In this document: positions 17,163-25,925 of the stretch, piece after piece | Layout of the letters: each line of letters starts with the position of its first letter | Position numbering within the stretch: position 1 is the first letter of the stretch | DNA from: Limnohabitans sp. Rim28 | Lineage (GTDB): Bacteria; Pseudomonadota; Gammaproteobacteria; Burkholderiales; Burkholderiaceae_C | NCBI RefSeq assembly: GCF_000293865.2 | Contig: NZ_ALKN02000003.1 | Coordinates: 186,001 to 250,000 of the forward strand | Direction: 5' to 3' | DNA: 64,000 nt | The notes under the pieces: generated by a model | Database searches by the model: none | Told to the model about the DNA's origin: nothing | What the model saw: the letters and a program-made list of their open reading frames with translations, nothing else | Made by a program: the position numbers and the translations under genes

Positions 17163-18163
17163 CTACCGACACCACTGTTCAGCCCATTAAATTTGTTGAA
17201 GTGTTGCGCCGCGAGGCCGACGTCGAACCCGACGCCGTCAGCACCAGCGAAGTGACCAAAGAAACCCAGATCATTGCCATTTATGGCAAAGGCGGTATTG
17301 GCAAAAGCTTCACGCTGGCCAACCTGTCTTACATGATGGCCCAGCAAGGCAAAAAAGTGCTGCTGATCGGCTGCGACCCCAAGAGCGACACCACCAGCTT
17401 GCTGTTTGGTGGCAAGGCTTGCCCCACCATCATCGAGACCTCCTCGCGCCTCAAGCTCTCTGGCCAGGCCGTGAGCATTGGCGATGTGTGCTTCAAGCGC
17501 GATGGCGTGTTCGCCATGGAACTCGGTGGCCCAGAAGTCGGTCGCGGTTGCGGCGGCCGGGGCATCATCCACGGCTTTGAAACCCTCGAAAAACTCGGTT
17601 TCCACGACTGGGGTTTTGACTATGTGCTGCTCGACTTTTTGGGCGACGTGGTGTGCGGCGGTTTCGGCCTGCCGATCGCCCGTGACATGTGCCAAAAAGT
17701 CATCGTGGTCGCCAGCAACGACTTGCAGTCGCTGTATGTGGCCAACAACGTGTGCAGCGCGGTCGAATACTTCCGCAAGCTCGGCGGCAACGTGGGCGTG
17801 GCCGGCATGGTCATCAACAAGGACGACGGTACAGGCGAGGCCCAGGCTTTTGCCACCAACGCCGGCATCCCCGTGCTGGCCGCGATCCCTGCCAACGAAG
17901 ACATCCGCCGCAAGAGCGCCAGCTACGAAATCATTGGCCGTCCTGATGGCGAGTGGGGCCCGTTGTTCGCCGAATTGGCCAAGAACGTGGCCGAGGCACC
18001 GCCCCAGCGCCCCAAGCCCCAGACCCAAGACCAATTGCTGGGCCTGTTCAGCGCCGACGTGGTCGGTCGCAACGTGGTGCTCGAGCCCGCCACCGTGTTC
18101 GACATGGTGGGCAAGCACGAAGACATCAAACCCTCGCTGGAAGTCGTCTACGACGCGGCTTGA
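17159..18163 (+). CDS. bchX: Chlorophyllide a reductase iron protein BchX
   Basis: The nitrogenase-Fe-protein-like ATPase that feeds electrons to BchYZ for reduction of chlorophyllide ring B. The 334-aa product has the P-loop [17 protein letters not shown] (about residue 38), switch Cys ligands in GGPEVGRGCGGRG and [11 protein letters not shown] for the shared [4Fe-4S] cluster, and a CDPKSDTT stretch. The start at 17159 (MTTDTTVQ) overlaps the bchC stop. Followed by bchY after 53 bases. Confidence 0.95.
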   Translation: MTTDTTVQPIKFVEVLRREADVEPDAVSTSEVTKETQIIAIYGKGGIGKSFTLANLSYMMAQQGKKVLLIGCDPKSDTTSLLFGGKACPTIIETSSRLKLSGQAVSIGDVCFKRDGVFAMELGGPEVGRGCGGRGIIHGFETLEKLGFHDWGFDYVLLDFLGDVVCGGFGLPIARDMCQKVIVVASNDLQSLYVANNVCSAVEYFRKLGGNVGVAGMVINKDDGTGEAQAFATNAGIPVLAAIPANEDIRRKSASYEIIGRPDGEWGPLFAELAKNVAEAPPQRPKPQTQDQLLGLFSADVVGRNVVLEPATVFDMVGKHEDIKPSLEVVYDAA

Positions 18164-18216
18164 GCCTTGTTGCACCCCCCCGCTGAAAAACACGCTGACA
18201 CATCCAGGACACGGCC

Positions 18217-19779
18217 ATGACACGCACCATCCCGATTCACCCCAGCCCCAAAGCTGCTGATCCTGCCAACCCGGCGGGGCTGCAAGGCGACGGCATGGGT
18301 TGCCACGCTGGGACAGAGGCCATGGTGGCCGCAGCCAAAGAAGCGGGCAAGTCCGAGGTGCTCGACCAATACGCCCGCGACTACCCGCGCCAGCCCGATG
18401 CCGGACCACACGACCAGCCGCAAAGCATGTGCCCGGCGTTTGGTTCGCTGCGCGTGGGTTTGCGCATGAAACGCACGGCCACGATTTTGTCGGGTTCGGC
18501 CTGCTGCGTGTATGGCCTGACCTTCACTTCGCACTTTTACGGTGCGCGTCGCAGCGTGGGCTATGTGCCCTTCAACTCCGAGTCGCTGGTCACGGGCAAG
18601 TTGTTCGAAGACATCCGCGATGCGGTGCACGCCGAGGCTGACCCTGAGCAGGTGGACACCATCGTCATCATCAACCTGTGCGTACCCACCGCCAGTGGTG
18701 TGCCGCTCCAGCTCTTGCCCAAAGAGATCAATGGCGTGCGCATCATCGGCATCGACGTGCCCGGTTTTGGCGTACCCACCCATGCCGAAGCCAAGGACGT
18801 GCTGGCCGGTGCGATGCTCAAATACGCCCGCGAAGAAATCATGAGTGGCCCGGTGGCCGCGCCCCGTGCCGGTCGTGGCGACTTGCCCACGGTGGCCCTG
18901 CTCGGCGAGATGTTCCCGGCCGATCCGGTCATCATCGGCCAGATGCTCGCCCCCATGGGCCTGGCCGCAGGCCCCGTGGTGCCCACCCGCGAATGGCGCG
19001 AGTTGTACGCCGCGCTCGACTGCTCGGTGGCTGCCGCCATCCACCCGTTTTACACCGCCAGCGTGCGCGAATTCAAAGCGGCGGGTCGCCCCGTGGTGGG
19101 TTCGGCCCCTGTAGGTTTGGAGGGCACACAAGACTGGTTGCAAAACATCGGCCAGGCGGCAGGCATCGCGCAGGCGCAAATCGATGTGGCGCGCAACCAA
19201 GCCCTCGCGCAAATGCGCGGTTTGTTGATGCAAAAGCCGATTTCGGGCCGCATCACCCTGAGTGGCTACGAAGGCTCTGAGTTGTTGGTCGGCCGCTTGC
19301 TCATCGAATGCGGTGCCGATGTGCGCTATGTGGGCTCAGCGTGCCCCGCCACCGAGTGGAACGCACACGACATCGAGTGGCTCAAAGCCAAAGGCGTGCA
19401 GGTGCAAATGCGCGCCTCGCTCGAGCAAGACCTCAATGCCATGTACGAGTACCGGCCGCAGTTGGCCATTGGCACCACACCGGTGGTGCAGATCGCCAAA
19501 CAAAACAGCGTGCCTTCGCTGTACTTCACCAACCTGATTTCGGCCAGGCCCCTGATGGGTGTGGCCGGCGCGGGTTCGCTGGTGCAGGTGGTGCAAGCGG
19601 CCATGGGCAACCAGGCCCGCTTTGACGCCATGAAGGATTTCTTTGGCGATGTAGGGGCAGGCCACGCCGCAGGCGTGTGGGAGTCCGTACCCAAAGACCG
19701 CCCCGAGTTCAAGGCTGAAACGCGCCGCCAAATTGAAAAGCTCTTGAAAAAGCGCAAAGCCGAGGAGATGGGCTCATGA
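18217..19779 (+). CDS. bchY: Chlorophyllide a reductase subunit BchY
   Basis: One half of the catalytic BchYZ heterotetramer (NifD/K-like). The 520-aa protein has Cys residues expected to bind the [4Fe-4S] cluster near [18 protein letters not shown] and [12 protein letters not shown] in the first 110 residues. [16 protein letters not shown] helix and the C-terminal [13 protein letters not shown] region fit the family. The start ATG at 18217 follows AGGACACGGCC. Its stop overlaps the bchZ start. Confidence 0.94.
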   Translation: MTRTIPIHPSPKAADPANPAGLQGDGMGCHAGTEAMVAAAKEAGKSEVLDQYARDYPRQPDAGPHDQPQSMCPAFGSLRVGLRMKRTATILSGSACCVYGLTFTSHFYGARRSVGYVPFNSESLVTGKLFEDIRDAVHAEADPEQVDTIVIINLCVPTASGVPLQLLPKEINGVRIIGIDVPGFGVPTHAEAKDVLAGAMLKYAREEIMSGPVAAPRAGRGDLPTVALLGEMFPADPVIIGQMLAPMGLAAGPVVPTREWRELYAALDCSVAAAIHPFYTASVREFKAAGRPVVGSAPVGLEGTQDWLQNIGQAAGIAQAQIDVARNQALAQMRGLLMQKPISGRITLSGYEGSELLVGRLLIECGADVRYVGSACPATEWNAHDIEWLKAKGVQVQMRASLEQDLNAMYEYRPQLAIGTTPVVQIAKQNSVPSLYFTNLISARPLMGVAGAGSLVQVVQAAMGNQARFDAMKDFFGDVGAGHAAGVWESVPKDRPEFKAETRRQIEKLLKKRKAEEMGS

Positions 19780-21302
19780 ACCAAGTGTCTCCACCCCCCA
19801 GCTCGGTGGCCAAGCCCAAATCGCCCCTCATCTTGGACCACGACCGCGCAGGCGGTTACTGGGGTGCGGTGTACGTGTTCACCGCCATCAAGGGCTTGCA
19901 AGTCGTGATCGACGGCCCTGTGGGTTGCGAAAACCTGCCCGTGACCTCTGTGCTGCACTACACCGACGCATTGCCCCCACACGAGTTGCCCATTGTGGTG
20001 ACGGGCTTGGCTGAAGAACAGCTGGGTCGCGAAGGCACCGAAGGCGCCATGAAGCGTGCCCATGCCACCCTGGACCCCGAACTTCCTGCCGTGGTGGTGA
20101 CCGGCTCGATCGCCGAGATGATCGGTGGTGGCGTGACGCCCGAAGGCACCAACATCGCGCGCTTTTTACCGCGCACCATCGACGAAGACCAGTGGCAATG
20201 CGCCAACCGCGCCATGTATTGGCTCTGGAGCGAATACGGTCTGCGCAAAGTGCCTGCGCGCAAACCCTTTGAAGAACGCCCCGTGGGCGAAAAGCCCCGC
20301 GTCAACATCATCGGCCCATGCTACGGCACCTTCAACAGTGCCAGCGACCTGGCCGAAATCCGCCGCTTGGTGCAAGGCATCGGGGCCGAGGTCAACATGG
20401 TGTTCCCGCTGGGCAGCCACCTGGCCGATGTGTCACGCTTGGTGGAAGCCGATGTGAACATTTGCATGTACCGCGAGTTCGGCCGCATGTTGTGTGAGGC
20501 GCTGGAGCGCCCCTACCTGCAAGCGCCCATCGGGCTGCACAGCACCACCCACTTTCTGCGCAAGCTGGGCGAGTTGCTGCACCTGGACCCTGAGCCTTTC
20601 ATTGAGCGCGAAAAGCACACCACCCTCAAGCCCATGTGGGACCTGTGGCGCTCGGTCACGCAAGATTTCTTTGCCACCGCGAGCTTTGCGGTGGTGGCAG
20701 GCGAGACTTATTCGCGGGGCCTGAAAAACTTCCTTGAAAAAGAAATGGGCTTGCCCTGTCGCTTCAGCGTGTCGCGCACTGCAGGCAACAAAACAGACAA
20801 CGCCAGTGTGCGTGATTTGGTCAAAACCCAAACGCCATTGATCATGTTTGGCAGTTACAACGAACGCATGTACCTGAGCGAGATTTCGGGCGGCAGTCCG
20901 ATGCGCGCGGCTTTCATTCCCGCATCGTTTCCGGGCGCCATCATCCGCCGCCACACTGGGACCCCCTTCATGGGTTACAGCGGCGCGAGCTACCTGATTC
21001 AAGAGGTGTGCAACGCGTTGTTTGATGCGCTGTTCCACATCCTGCCCTTGGGCACCGACATGGACAAGGCCCCGGCCACACAAGCGCGTGGCGTGGCGCC
21101 CCCCAACGCCAGTTGGCAAGACCAGGCTCAGCAACGCCTGCGCGATGTGGTGCAAAGCCAACCGGTGTTGGTGCAGATCTCTGCGGCCAAACGCTTGCGC
21201 GATCAAGCCGAGCAGCTGTCGCAAGCGCAAGGCCAAAACGAGGTGACTGAAGCCCATGTGAACGCGGCCAGCCGCGAACTGGGCTTGGGGGTAGCGGCAT
21301 GA
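19776..21302 (+). CDS. bchZ: Chlorophyllide a reductase subunit BchZ
   Basis: Partner of BchY. The 508-aa protein has the NifK-like core: [19 protein letters not shown] at the start, [21 protein letters not shown] (Cys ligand) about residue 50, and a C-terminal PCP_red-like segment with [15 protein letters not shown] and ASREL. The ATG at 19776 overlaps the bchY stop, and the bchZ TGA in turn overlaps the ATG of a 43-codon ORF before pufB. The puf promoter may therefore lie inside bchZ. Confidence 0.94.
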   Translation: MNQVSPPPSSVAKPKSPLILDHDRAGGYWGAVYVFTAIKGLQVVIDGPVGCENLPVTSVLHYTDALPPHELPIVVTGLAEEQLGREGTEGAMKRAHATLDPELPAVVVTGSIAEMIGGGVTPEGTNIARFLPRTIDEDQWQCANRAMYWLWSEYGLRKVPARKPFEERPVGEKPRVNIIGPCYGTFNSASDLAEIRRLVQGIGAEVNMVFPLGSHLADVSRLVEADVNICMYREFGRMLCEALERPYLQAPIGLHSTTHFLRKLGELLHLDPEPFIEREKHTTLKPMWDLWRSVTQDFFATASFAVVAGETYSRGLKNFLEKEMGLPCRFSVSRTAGNKTDNASVRDLVKTQTPLIMFGSYNERMYLSEISGGSPMRAAFIPASFPGAIIRRHTGTPFMGYSGASYLIQEVCNALFDALFHILPLGTDMDKAPATQARGVAPPNASWQDQAQQRLRDVVQSQPVLVQISAAKRLRDQAEQLSQAQGQNEVTEAHVNAASRELGLGVAA

Positions 21303-21430
21303 GCCACACCCGGATCAACACAACAGCAGGGGCCGACATGTTCGGTGCCTTGACCCCGATGTCGTGGCCTTTGGCTGCGGATGCCCATCTGCGCGGGCTG
21401 TGCGCAACCCGGGTCGCAAGGCCTCTTTAG
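21299..21430 (+). CDS. Possible 43-aa ORF between bchZ and pufB
   Basis: An open frame whose ATG overlaps the bchZ stop (ATGA) and whose TAG directly precedes the pufB Shine-Dalgarno AAGGAG. The peptide ([18 protein letters not shown]..., ending TRVARPL) has no membrane span and does not look like PufQ, which is about 74 aa with one span. The perfect fit between the two genes suggests translational coupling or a leader role, but chance is possible. Function unknown. Confidence 0.35.
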   Translation: MSHTRINTTAGADMFGALTPMSWPLAADAHLRGLCATRVARPL

Positions 21431-21442
21431 AAGGAGCAAAAC

Positions 21443-21586
21443 ATGTCCACCAAGACATCAATATCCGGACTCACCGATGAGGAAGCCCAGGAGTTCCACC
21501 ACTACTGGATGCAGGGCACCGTAGGCTTCACAGCAGTTGCTGTGTTGGCCCACATCCTGGTCTGGGCGTGGCGTCCCTGGTTCTGA
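21443..21586 (+). CDS. pufB: Light-harvesting 1 beta subunit PufB
   Basis: The 47-aa membrane polypeptide of the core antenna. It has the beta pattern: [13 protein letters not shown] near the N-terminus, one span [14 protein letters not shown] with the BChl-ligating His (about residue 37), and the C-terminal WRPWF. It is preceded by AAGGAG eight bases upstream. Unusually it is not followed directly by pufA: a 74-aa ORF comes between them. Confidence 0.95.
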   Translation: MSTKTSISGLTDEEAQEFHHYWMQGTVGFTAVAVLAHILVWAWRPWF

Positions 21587-21630
21587 TTCAGAGCCTGATT
21601 TTTCAACCATAGATTGACGGAGTCACGGTC

Positions 21631-21855
21631 ATGCAAAACACCACCCACCTCAACGAGACCCATTCGCGTGCGGATGAGTCTCCTGCTTACTGGTCCATTT
21701 TCCTCATCGGATTCGGATGCCTGTTTGTGGTCGTCGTTCTGGCCAAACTGGTCGGCGTTCACTGGCGGGATTTGTTGCCCGGTGCTGAAGATGCCAAGAG
21801 CATGAGTCAGGGGGTCAAAGCTGCTGTGTACACCTTCATGTCCCACATCATTTAG
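21631..21855 (+). CDS. Single-span membrane protein encoded between pufB and pufA
   Basis: A 74-aa protein that I cannot assign to a named family. Residues 1-18 are polar, about 20-43 form one membrane span ([18 protein letters not shown]), then [11 protein letters not shown] and an amphipathic end [14 protein letters not shown]. It has its own GGAG site upstream, and its TAG overlaps the AGGAG of pufA, so it is part of the puf message. The layout (polar head, one span, an LP turn, amphipathic tail ending in His plus aliphatics) recalls PufX, the Rhodobacter core-complex protein, but sequence identity is low. It may be a new LH1-RC component. Confidence 0.85.
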   Translation: MQNTTHLNETHSRADESPAYWSIFLIGFGCLFVVVVLAKLVGVHWRDLLPGAEDAKSMSQGVKAAVYTFMSHII

Positions 21856-21865
21856 GAGATTCACC

Positions 21866-22075
21866 ATGTGGAGAATTTGGCGACTTTACGACCCTTTGCG
21901 TGCCATGGTGCTGCAGGGTATTTTCTTGTTTGGCCTGGCCGCGATGATTCACCTCATCTTGCTCAGCACCAACAAATTCAACTGGCTCGACGGCGCGAAA
22001 AAACCCGTAGCAGCATCGGCGCAAAACTCGCCGCTGCCCGCTGCTGTGGCTTCGCTCCCAGCGCCCAAGTCCTGA
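21866..22075 (+). CDS. pufA: Light-harvesting 1 alpha subunit PufA
   Basis: The 69-aa alpha polypeptide of LH1. It starts [18 protein letters not shown], has one span with the BChl-ligating His in [12 protein letters not shown] (residue 29) and the conserved C-terminal side NKFNWLDG. A 25-residue Ala/Pro/Ser-rich tail follows, as in Rubrivivax-type alpha chains. The Shine-Dalgarno AGGAG overlaps the stop of the preceding 74-aa ORF. An RNA hairpin separates it from pufL. Confidence 0.95.
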   Translation: MWRIWRLYDPLRAMVLQGIFLFGLAAMIHLILLSTNKFNWLDGAKKPVAASAQNSPLPAAVASLPAPKS

Positions 22076-22091
22076 TCCAGGACTTGCCGTC

Positions 22092-22129
22092 CAGGTGCTG
22101 CCATTGAACCCCGCTCAATGCAGCACCTG
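22092..22129 (+). promoter_or_regulatory. Intercistronic RNA hairpin between pufA and pufL
   Basis: CAGGTGCTGC-CATTGA pairs with TCAATG-CAGCACCTG: about 15 base pairs with a single bulged C and a short loop. No U-run follows, so it is more likely an mRNA-stability element than a terminator. A hairpin at this place in Rhodobacter protects pufBA mRNA and raises LH1 over reaction-centre protein; the same role is inferred here. Confidence 0.75.
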
Positions 22130-22159
22130 TTCATCCACTGAAAGCAGGAGGACCCAACC

Positions 22160-22996
22160 ATGGCCATGCTGAATTTTGAGAAAAAGTACCGTGTTCGCGG
22201 TGGTACCCTGCTGGGTGGTGATTTGTTCGACTTTTGGGTCGGCCCGTTTTACGTCGGATTTTTCGGCGTCACAACCCTCTTCTTTTCGTTCCTGGGCACG
22301 GCGCTCATTTTGTGGGGAGCCTCACAAGGCCCGACCTGGAACCTTTGGCAAATCAGCATCGCACCGCCTGATTTGTCGTACGGCCTGCGCTTTGCACCCC
22401 TGATGGAAGGCGGCCTGTGGCAGCTCATCACGGTGTGTGCCCTGGGCGCCTTTGGCTCGTGGATGATGCGCGAGGTCGAGATCTGCCGCAAGCTGGGCAT
22501 GGGCTTTCATGTGCCCGTGGCTTTTGGTGTGGCGATCTCTGCGTACTTCACTTTGGTGGTGATCCGTCCTGTGCTCATGGGTGCATGGGGTCACGGTTTC
22601 CCGTACGGCATCTACAGCCACTTGGACTGGGTCTCCAACGTGGGCTACCAGTACCTGCACTTTCACTACAACCCGGCGCACATGATCGCCGTGAGTTTCT
22701 TCTTCGCCAGCGTGTTTGCATTGTCCTTGCACGGTGGTTTGATTTTGTCTTCCACCAACCCCGCACCGGGCACCGTGGTCAAGACACCCGAGCACGAAGA
22801 CACCTTCTTCCGCGACATCATCGGCTACTCGATTGGCACCTTGGGCATCCACCGTTTGGGTTTGTTCTTGGCCTTGGCCGCCGTGCTGTTCAGCGCCCTG
22901 TGCATCGTGCTCAGCGGCCCCTTCTGGAGCCGTGGCTGGCCCGAGTGGTGGAGCTGGTGGCTGAACATGCCGATCTGGTCACAGTGGCCCGTCTGA
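22160..22996 (+). CDS. pufL: Photosynthetic reaction centre L subunit PufL
   Basis: A 278-aa protein with five membrane helices that binds the special-pair BChl, accessory BChl, bacteriopheophytin and quinones together with PufM. It starts [20 protein letters not shown], the usual N-terminus, and includes [26 protein letters not shown] with the His ligands (about 153 and 173) and the iron-binding His in SLHGGLIL and [15 protein letters not shown] lies upstream. Followed by pufM after 51 bases. Confidence 0.97.
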   Translation: MAMLNFEKKYRVRGGTLLGGDLFDFWVGPFYVGFFGVTTLFFSFLGTALILWGASQGPTWNLWQISIAPPDLSYGLRFAPLMEGGLWQLITVCALGAFGSWMMREVEICRKLGMGFHVPVAFGVAISAYFTLVVIRPVLMGAWGHGFPYGIYSHLDWVSNVGYQYLHFHYNPAHMIAVSFFFASVFALSLHGGLILSSTNPAPGTVVKTPEHEDTFFRDIIGYSIGTLGIHRLGLFLALAAVLFSALCIVLSGPFWSRGWPEWWSWWLNMPIWSQWPV

Positions 22997-23047
22997 GACG
23001 GTCTGAACACACACAGACTGAATCCAAAGAATTGAGGAGTTAAGCAA

Positions 23048-24025
23048 ATGGCCGACTATCAAAACCTGTTCACCACGGTGCAAGCTGTGGGTCCGGTACA
23101 CCAAGGGGTGCCACTCGGACCCGGCAACAGCCCTCGCACGGGGCAGCCCCTGATCAACTACTGGGTGGGCAAGCTGGGCAATGCGCAGCTGGGTCCGATT
23201 TACTTGGGCGGTTTGGGCCTGATCTCGCTGATCCTGGGCCTGATCGCCTTCACCCTGATTGGCATGAACATGCTGGCTTCGGTCAATTACGACCCGATTC
23301 AGTTTGTGCGCCAACTGTTTTGGCTCTCACTGGAGCCACCTGCACCCAGTTACGGCCTGAGCATGCCGCCCCTCAACCAAGGCGGCTGGTTTCTGATTGT
23401 CGGCCTGTTCCTCACCGCATCGGTGTTGTTCTGGTGGGCCCGCACCTACCGCCGCGCGGTGGAGTTGGGCATGGGCACGCACATCGCCTGGGCTTTCGCT
23501 GCAGCCATTTGGTTGTTCCTGGTGCTCGGTTTGTTCCGCCCCATCTTGATGGGTTCATGGGGTGAGGCTGTGCCTTACGGCATCTTCTCTCACCTGGACT
23601 GGACGGCAGCTTTCTCGCTGCGCTACGGCAACCTGTTCTACAACCCCTTCCACGCTTTGTCCATCGTGTTCTTGTACGGCTCAGCCCTGTTGTTTGCCAT
23701 GCACGGTGCCACGATTTTGGCGGTGACCCGTTTCGGTGGTGAGCGCGAGATCGAGCAAATCACCGATCGCGGCACGGCCTCAGAGCGCGCCGCGTTGTTC
23801 TGGCGCTGGACCATGGGCTTCAACGCCACGATGGAATCGATTCACCGCTGGGCTTGGTGGTTTGCGGTGCTGTGCCCCATTACAGGCGGCATTGGCATCT
23901 TGCTCACCGGCACGGTGGTGGACAACTGGTACCTGTGGGCCATCAAACATGGTGTGGCACCGCCATACCCCGAAATTTTCCCAGGGATGGTTGACCCTGC
24001 GCTGAGCACTGGAGCCAAGCCATGA
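23048..24025 (+). CDS. pufM: Photosynthetic reaction centre M subunit PufM
   Basis: The 325-aa partner of PufL, five membrane helices. Typical segments are [55 protein letters not shown] with the BChl-ligating His residues, and [21 protein letters not shown] with the iron His and Glu. GAGGAGTTAAGCAA precedes the ATG. Its TGA overlaps the pufC ATG, so the cytochrome is coupled to it. Nothing is missing by eye. Confidence 0.97.
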   Translation: MADYQNLFTTVQAVGPVHQGVPLGPGNSPRTGQPLINYWVGKLGNAQLGPIYLGGLGLISLILGLIAFTLIGMNMLASVNYDPIQFVRQLFWLSLEPPAPSYGLSMPPLNQGGWFLIVGLFLTASVLFWWARTYRRAVELGMGTHIAWAFAAAIWLFLVLGLFRPILMGSWGEAVPYGIFSHLDWTAAFSLRYGNLFYNPFHALSIVFLYGSALLFAMHGATILAVTRFGGEREIEQITDRGTASERAALFWRWTMGFNATMESIHRWAWWFAVLCPITGGIGILLTGTVVDNWYLWAIKHGVAPPYPEIFPGMVDPALSTGAKP

Positions 24026-25083
24026 ACATGACTATTTCTTCCACAACAGGCTGGACCGGCCGCATGGTCAAAGCTTTGGGACTGACACTGGCGGGTTTGG
24101 TGTTGGCGGGCTGTGAGCGCCCGATTCCCGAATCCGTACAAAGCGGCTACCGGGGCACCGGTATGGCGCAGATCTACAACGCCCGCTTGCTCGAGGTCAA
24201 AACCGACCTCAACCAACCGCCCGCAGTCATTCCATCACCTGGATCGGAAGGCCCCAAGGCTTCGCAGGTTTACAAAAACGTCAAGGTGCTGGGCAACTTG
24301 AGTGTGGGTGAGTTCAACCGGCTCATGGTCTCGATGACCAGCTGGGTGGCCCCCAACGAAGGCTGCGCCTACTGCCACGCCTTGCCCAACTTTGAAGACG
24401 ACAGCAAGTACACCAAAGTGGTGGCCCGTCGCATGGTCGAGATGACGCAACACATCAACTCGGATTGGCAGCCGCACGTCGCCCAAACCGGGGTGACTTG
24501 CTACACCTGCCACCGTGGCGAGCCTGTGCCCAATGCCATCTGGTTCAAAGCCAACCACCAGCCTTATGGCTCCAACTTCATGGGTGACAAGGCGGGCCAA
24601 AACGAGCCTTCTCCAGTGGTCAATTTGTCCTCTTTGCCCAACGATCCGTTCACACCGTTTTTGCTGGGCAATGAAAACATCCGTCTGAATGGTCCGACAG
24701 CGCTGCCATCGGGCAACCGCCAGTCGATCAAGCAGGGCGAGTGGACGTATGGCTTGATGACCCACATGTCGACCGCATTGGGTGTCAATTGCACCTATTG
24801 CCACAACACGCAGTCGTTCCAGAACTGGGAAATCAGTCCCCCACAACGCACGACGGCTTGGCATGGGATCCGCATGGCGCGTGACCTGAACCTGACCTAT
24901 ATGGAGCCTTTGACCGAGGTGTTCCCGGCGCACCGAAAGGGGCCTTTGGGTGACGTGGCCAAGATGAACTGCGCGACTTGCCACCAAGGTGCTTACAAGC
25001 CACTGAATGGCGCACCGATGGCCAAGGACTTCCCTGAGTTGCTCAAACCCGCATTGGCTGCTGCCAAAGTGGCGGCCAAGTAG
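24022..25083 (+). CDS. pufC: Reaction centre tetraheme cytochrome c subunit PufC
   Basis: A periplasmic 353-aa lipoprotein that re-reduces the photo-oxidised special pair. A lipobox GLVLAGC (Cys 31) ends the signal peptide. Four CXXCH heme sites are present: CAYCH, CYTCH, CTYCH and CATCH, with axial Met residues in the preceding helices (for example RRMVEMTQ). The start overlaps the pufM stop. Presence of pufC with puf is usual in Betaproteobacteria. 29 bases separate it from crtA. Confidence 0.96.
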   Translation: MNMTISSTTGWTGRMVKALGLTLAGLVLAGCERPIPESVQSGYRGTGMAQIYNARLLEVKTDLNQPPAVIPSPGSEGPKASQVYKNVKVLGNLSVGEFNRLMVSMTSWVAPNEGCAYCHALPNFEDDSKYTKVVARRMVEMTQHINSDWQPHVAQTGVTCYTCHRGEPVPNAIWFKANHQPYGSNFMGDKAGQNEPSPVVNLSSLPNDPFTPFLLGNENIRLNGPTALPSGNRQSIKQGEWTYGLMTHMSTALGVNCTYCHNTQSFQNWEISPPQRTTAWHGIRMARDLNLTYMEPLTEVFPAHRKGPLGDVAKMNCATCHQGAYKPLNGAPMAKDFPELLKPALAAAKVAAK

Positions 25084-25112
25084 TCTCAGCAGCGCCATAC
25101 CGGACACCCGTC

Positions 25113-25925
25113 ATGGAAGCCAGCACCTCACTTCATGACCCACTGTCCGGTGTGGTGGTGGTGCTGTTGGCCGACTTTTTGCGGCAGCACCAAGGATGGG
25201 GTTGGTTGCGCTTGGTCGCCGGTGCGACGCCCTACAAAGAAGTGCCCGGCCTGACCATGATCAAGGTCATGGGCAGTGGTCACGGCGGGGGTTTTAGCCT
25301 CAGGCCCAGTGCCACGCACCAAGGCCTGATCTGCAACTTCAGCCACCTCGATTTGGCACTGCGGTTTTTGGACAGTCCGGCCGTGCAGGCTTACCGCAGT
25401 CGCGCCCGTGAGTGGTGGACTGGCGTGATGTCGGTGCAATCGGCCAGGGGCCATTGGGACAAGCAAGCTTGGCAATCCACCAGTCCAGAGGCTTTGGGCC
25501 AGCACACAGGCAGCGAAGAAGCCCAGCGTGCCCCTTTTGCGGTGCTGACACGGGCGAGCATTGTGCCCACCAAGGCCATGGCGTTTTGGCGCTATGCACC
25601 CGCTGCACAAGCCGATTTGTCGCAAGCCCCAGGTTGCTTGTTGGCCATGGGTTTGGGGGAGGCCCCTTTGGTGCGTCAATGCACTTTCAGCCTTTGGAAA
25701 GACACGGGCAGCATGCTGCAGTACGCCCAGCAGGGGGCGCATCAAGTGGCCAGTGCGGCCGCTTACAAACACCAGTTTTTCTCGGAATCTCTTTTTGTTC
25801 GCATGCAGGTTTTGCAAATGGCGGGCGTCTGGATGGGCCGCAGTTATGAACCGCAGGTGCTCAAACTCTCGGCCGCTCCCCCTGTCGATTTGAAGGCGTC
25901 GGCCTTGGAGCCCAGCCATGTCTGA
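25113..25925 (+). CDS. crtA: Spheroidene monooxygenase CrtA
   Basis: Introduces the 2-keto group that turns spheroidene into spheroidenone under oxygen. The 270-aa protein has the family motifs VVVVLLADFLRQHQGWGWLRL, GLTMIKVMGSGHGGGFSLRPS and AFWRYAPA, then FSLWKDTGSMLQYA and FSESLFVRM. It overlaps crtD by eight bases. With crtD and crtC it forms a carotenoid block between puf and puc. Confidence 0.92.
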   Translation: MEASTSLHDPLSGVVVVLLADFLRQHQGWGWLRLVAGATPYKEVPGLTMIKVMGSGHGGGFSLRPSATHQGLICNFSHLDLALRFLDSPAVQAYRSRAREWWTGVMSVQSARGHWDKQAWQSTSPEALGQHTGSEEAQRAPFAVLTRASIVPTKAMAFWRYAPAAQADLSQAPGCLLAMGLGEAPLVRQCTFSLWKDTGSMLQYAQQGAHQVASAAAYKHQFFSESLFVRMQVLQMAGVWMGRSYEPQVLKLSAAPPVDLKASALEPSHV

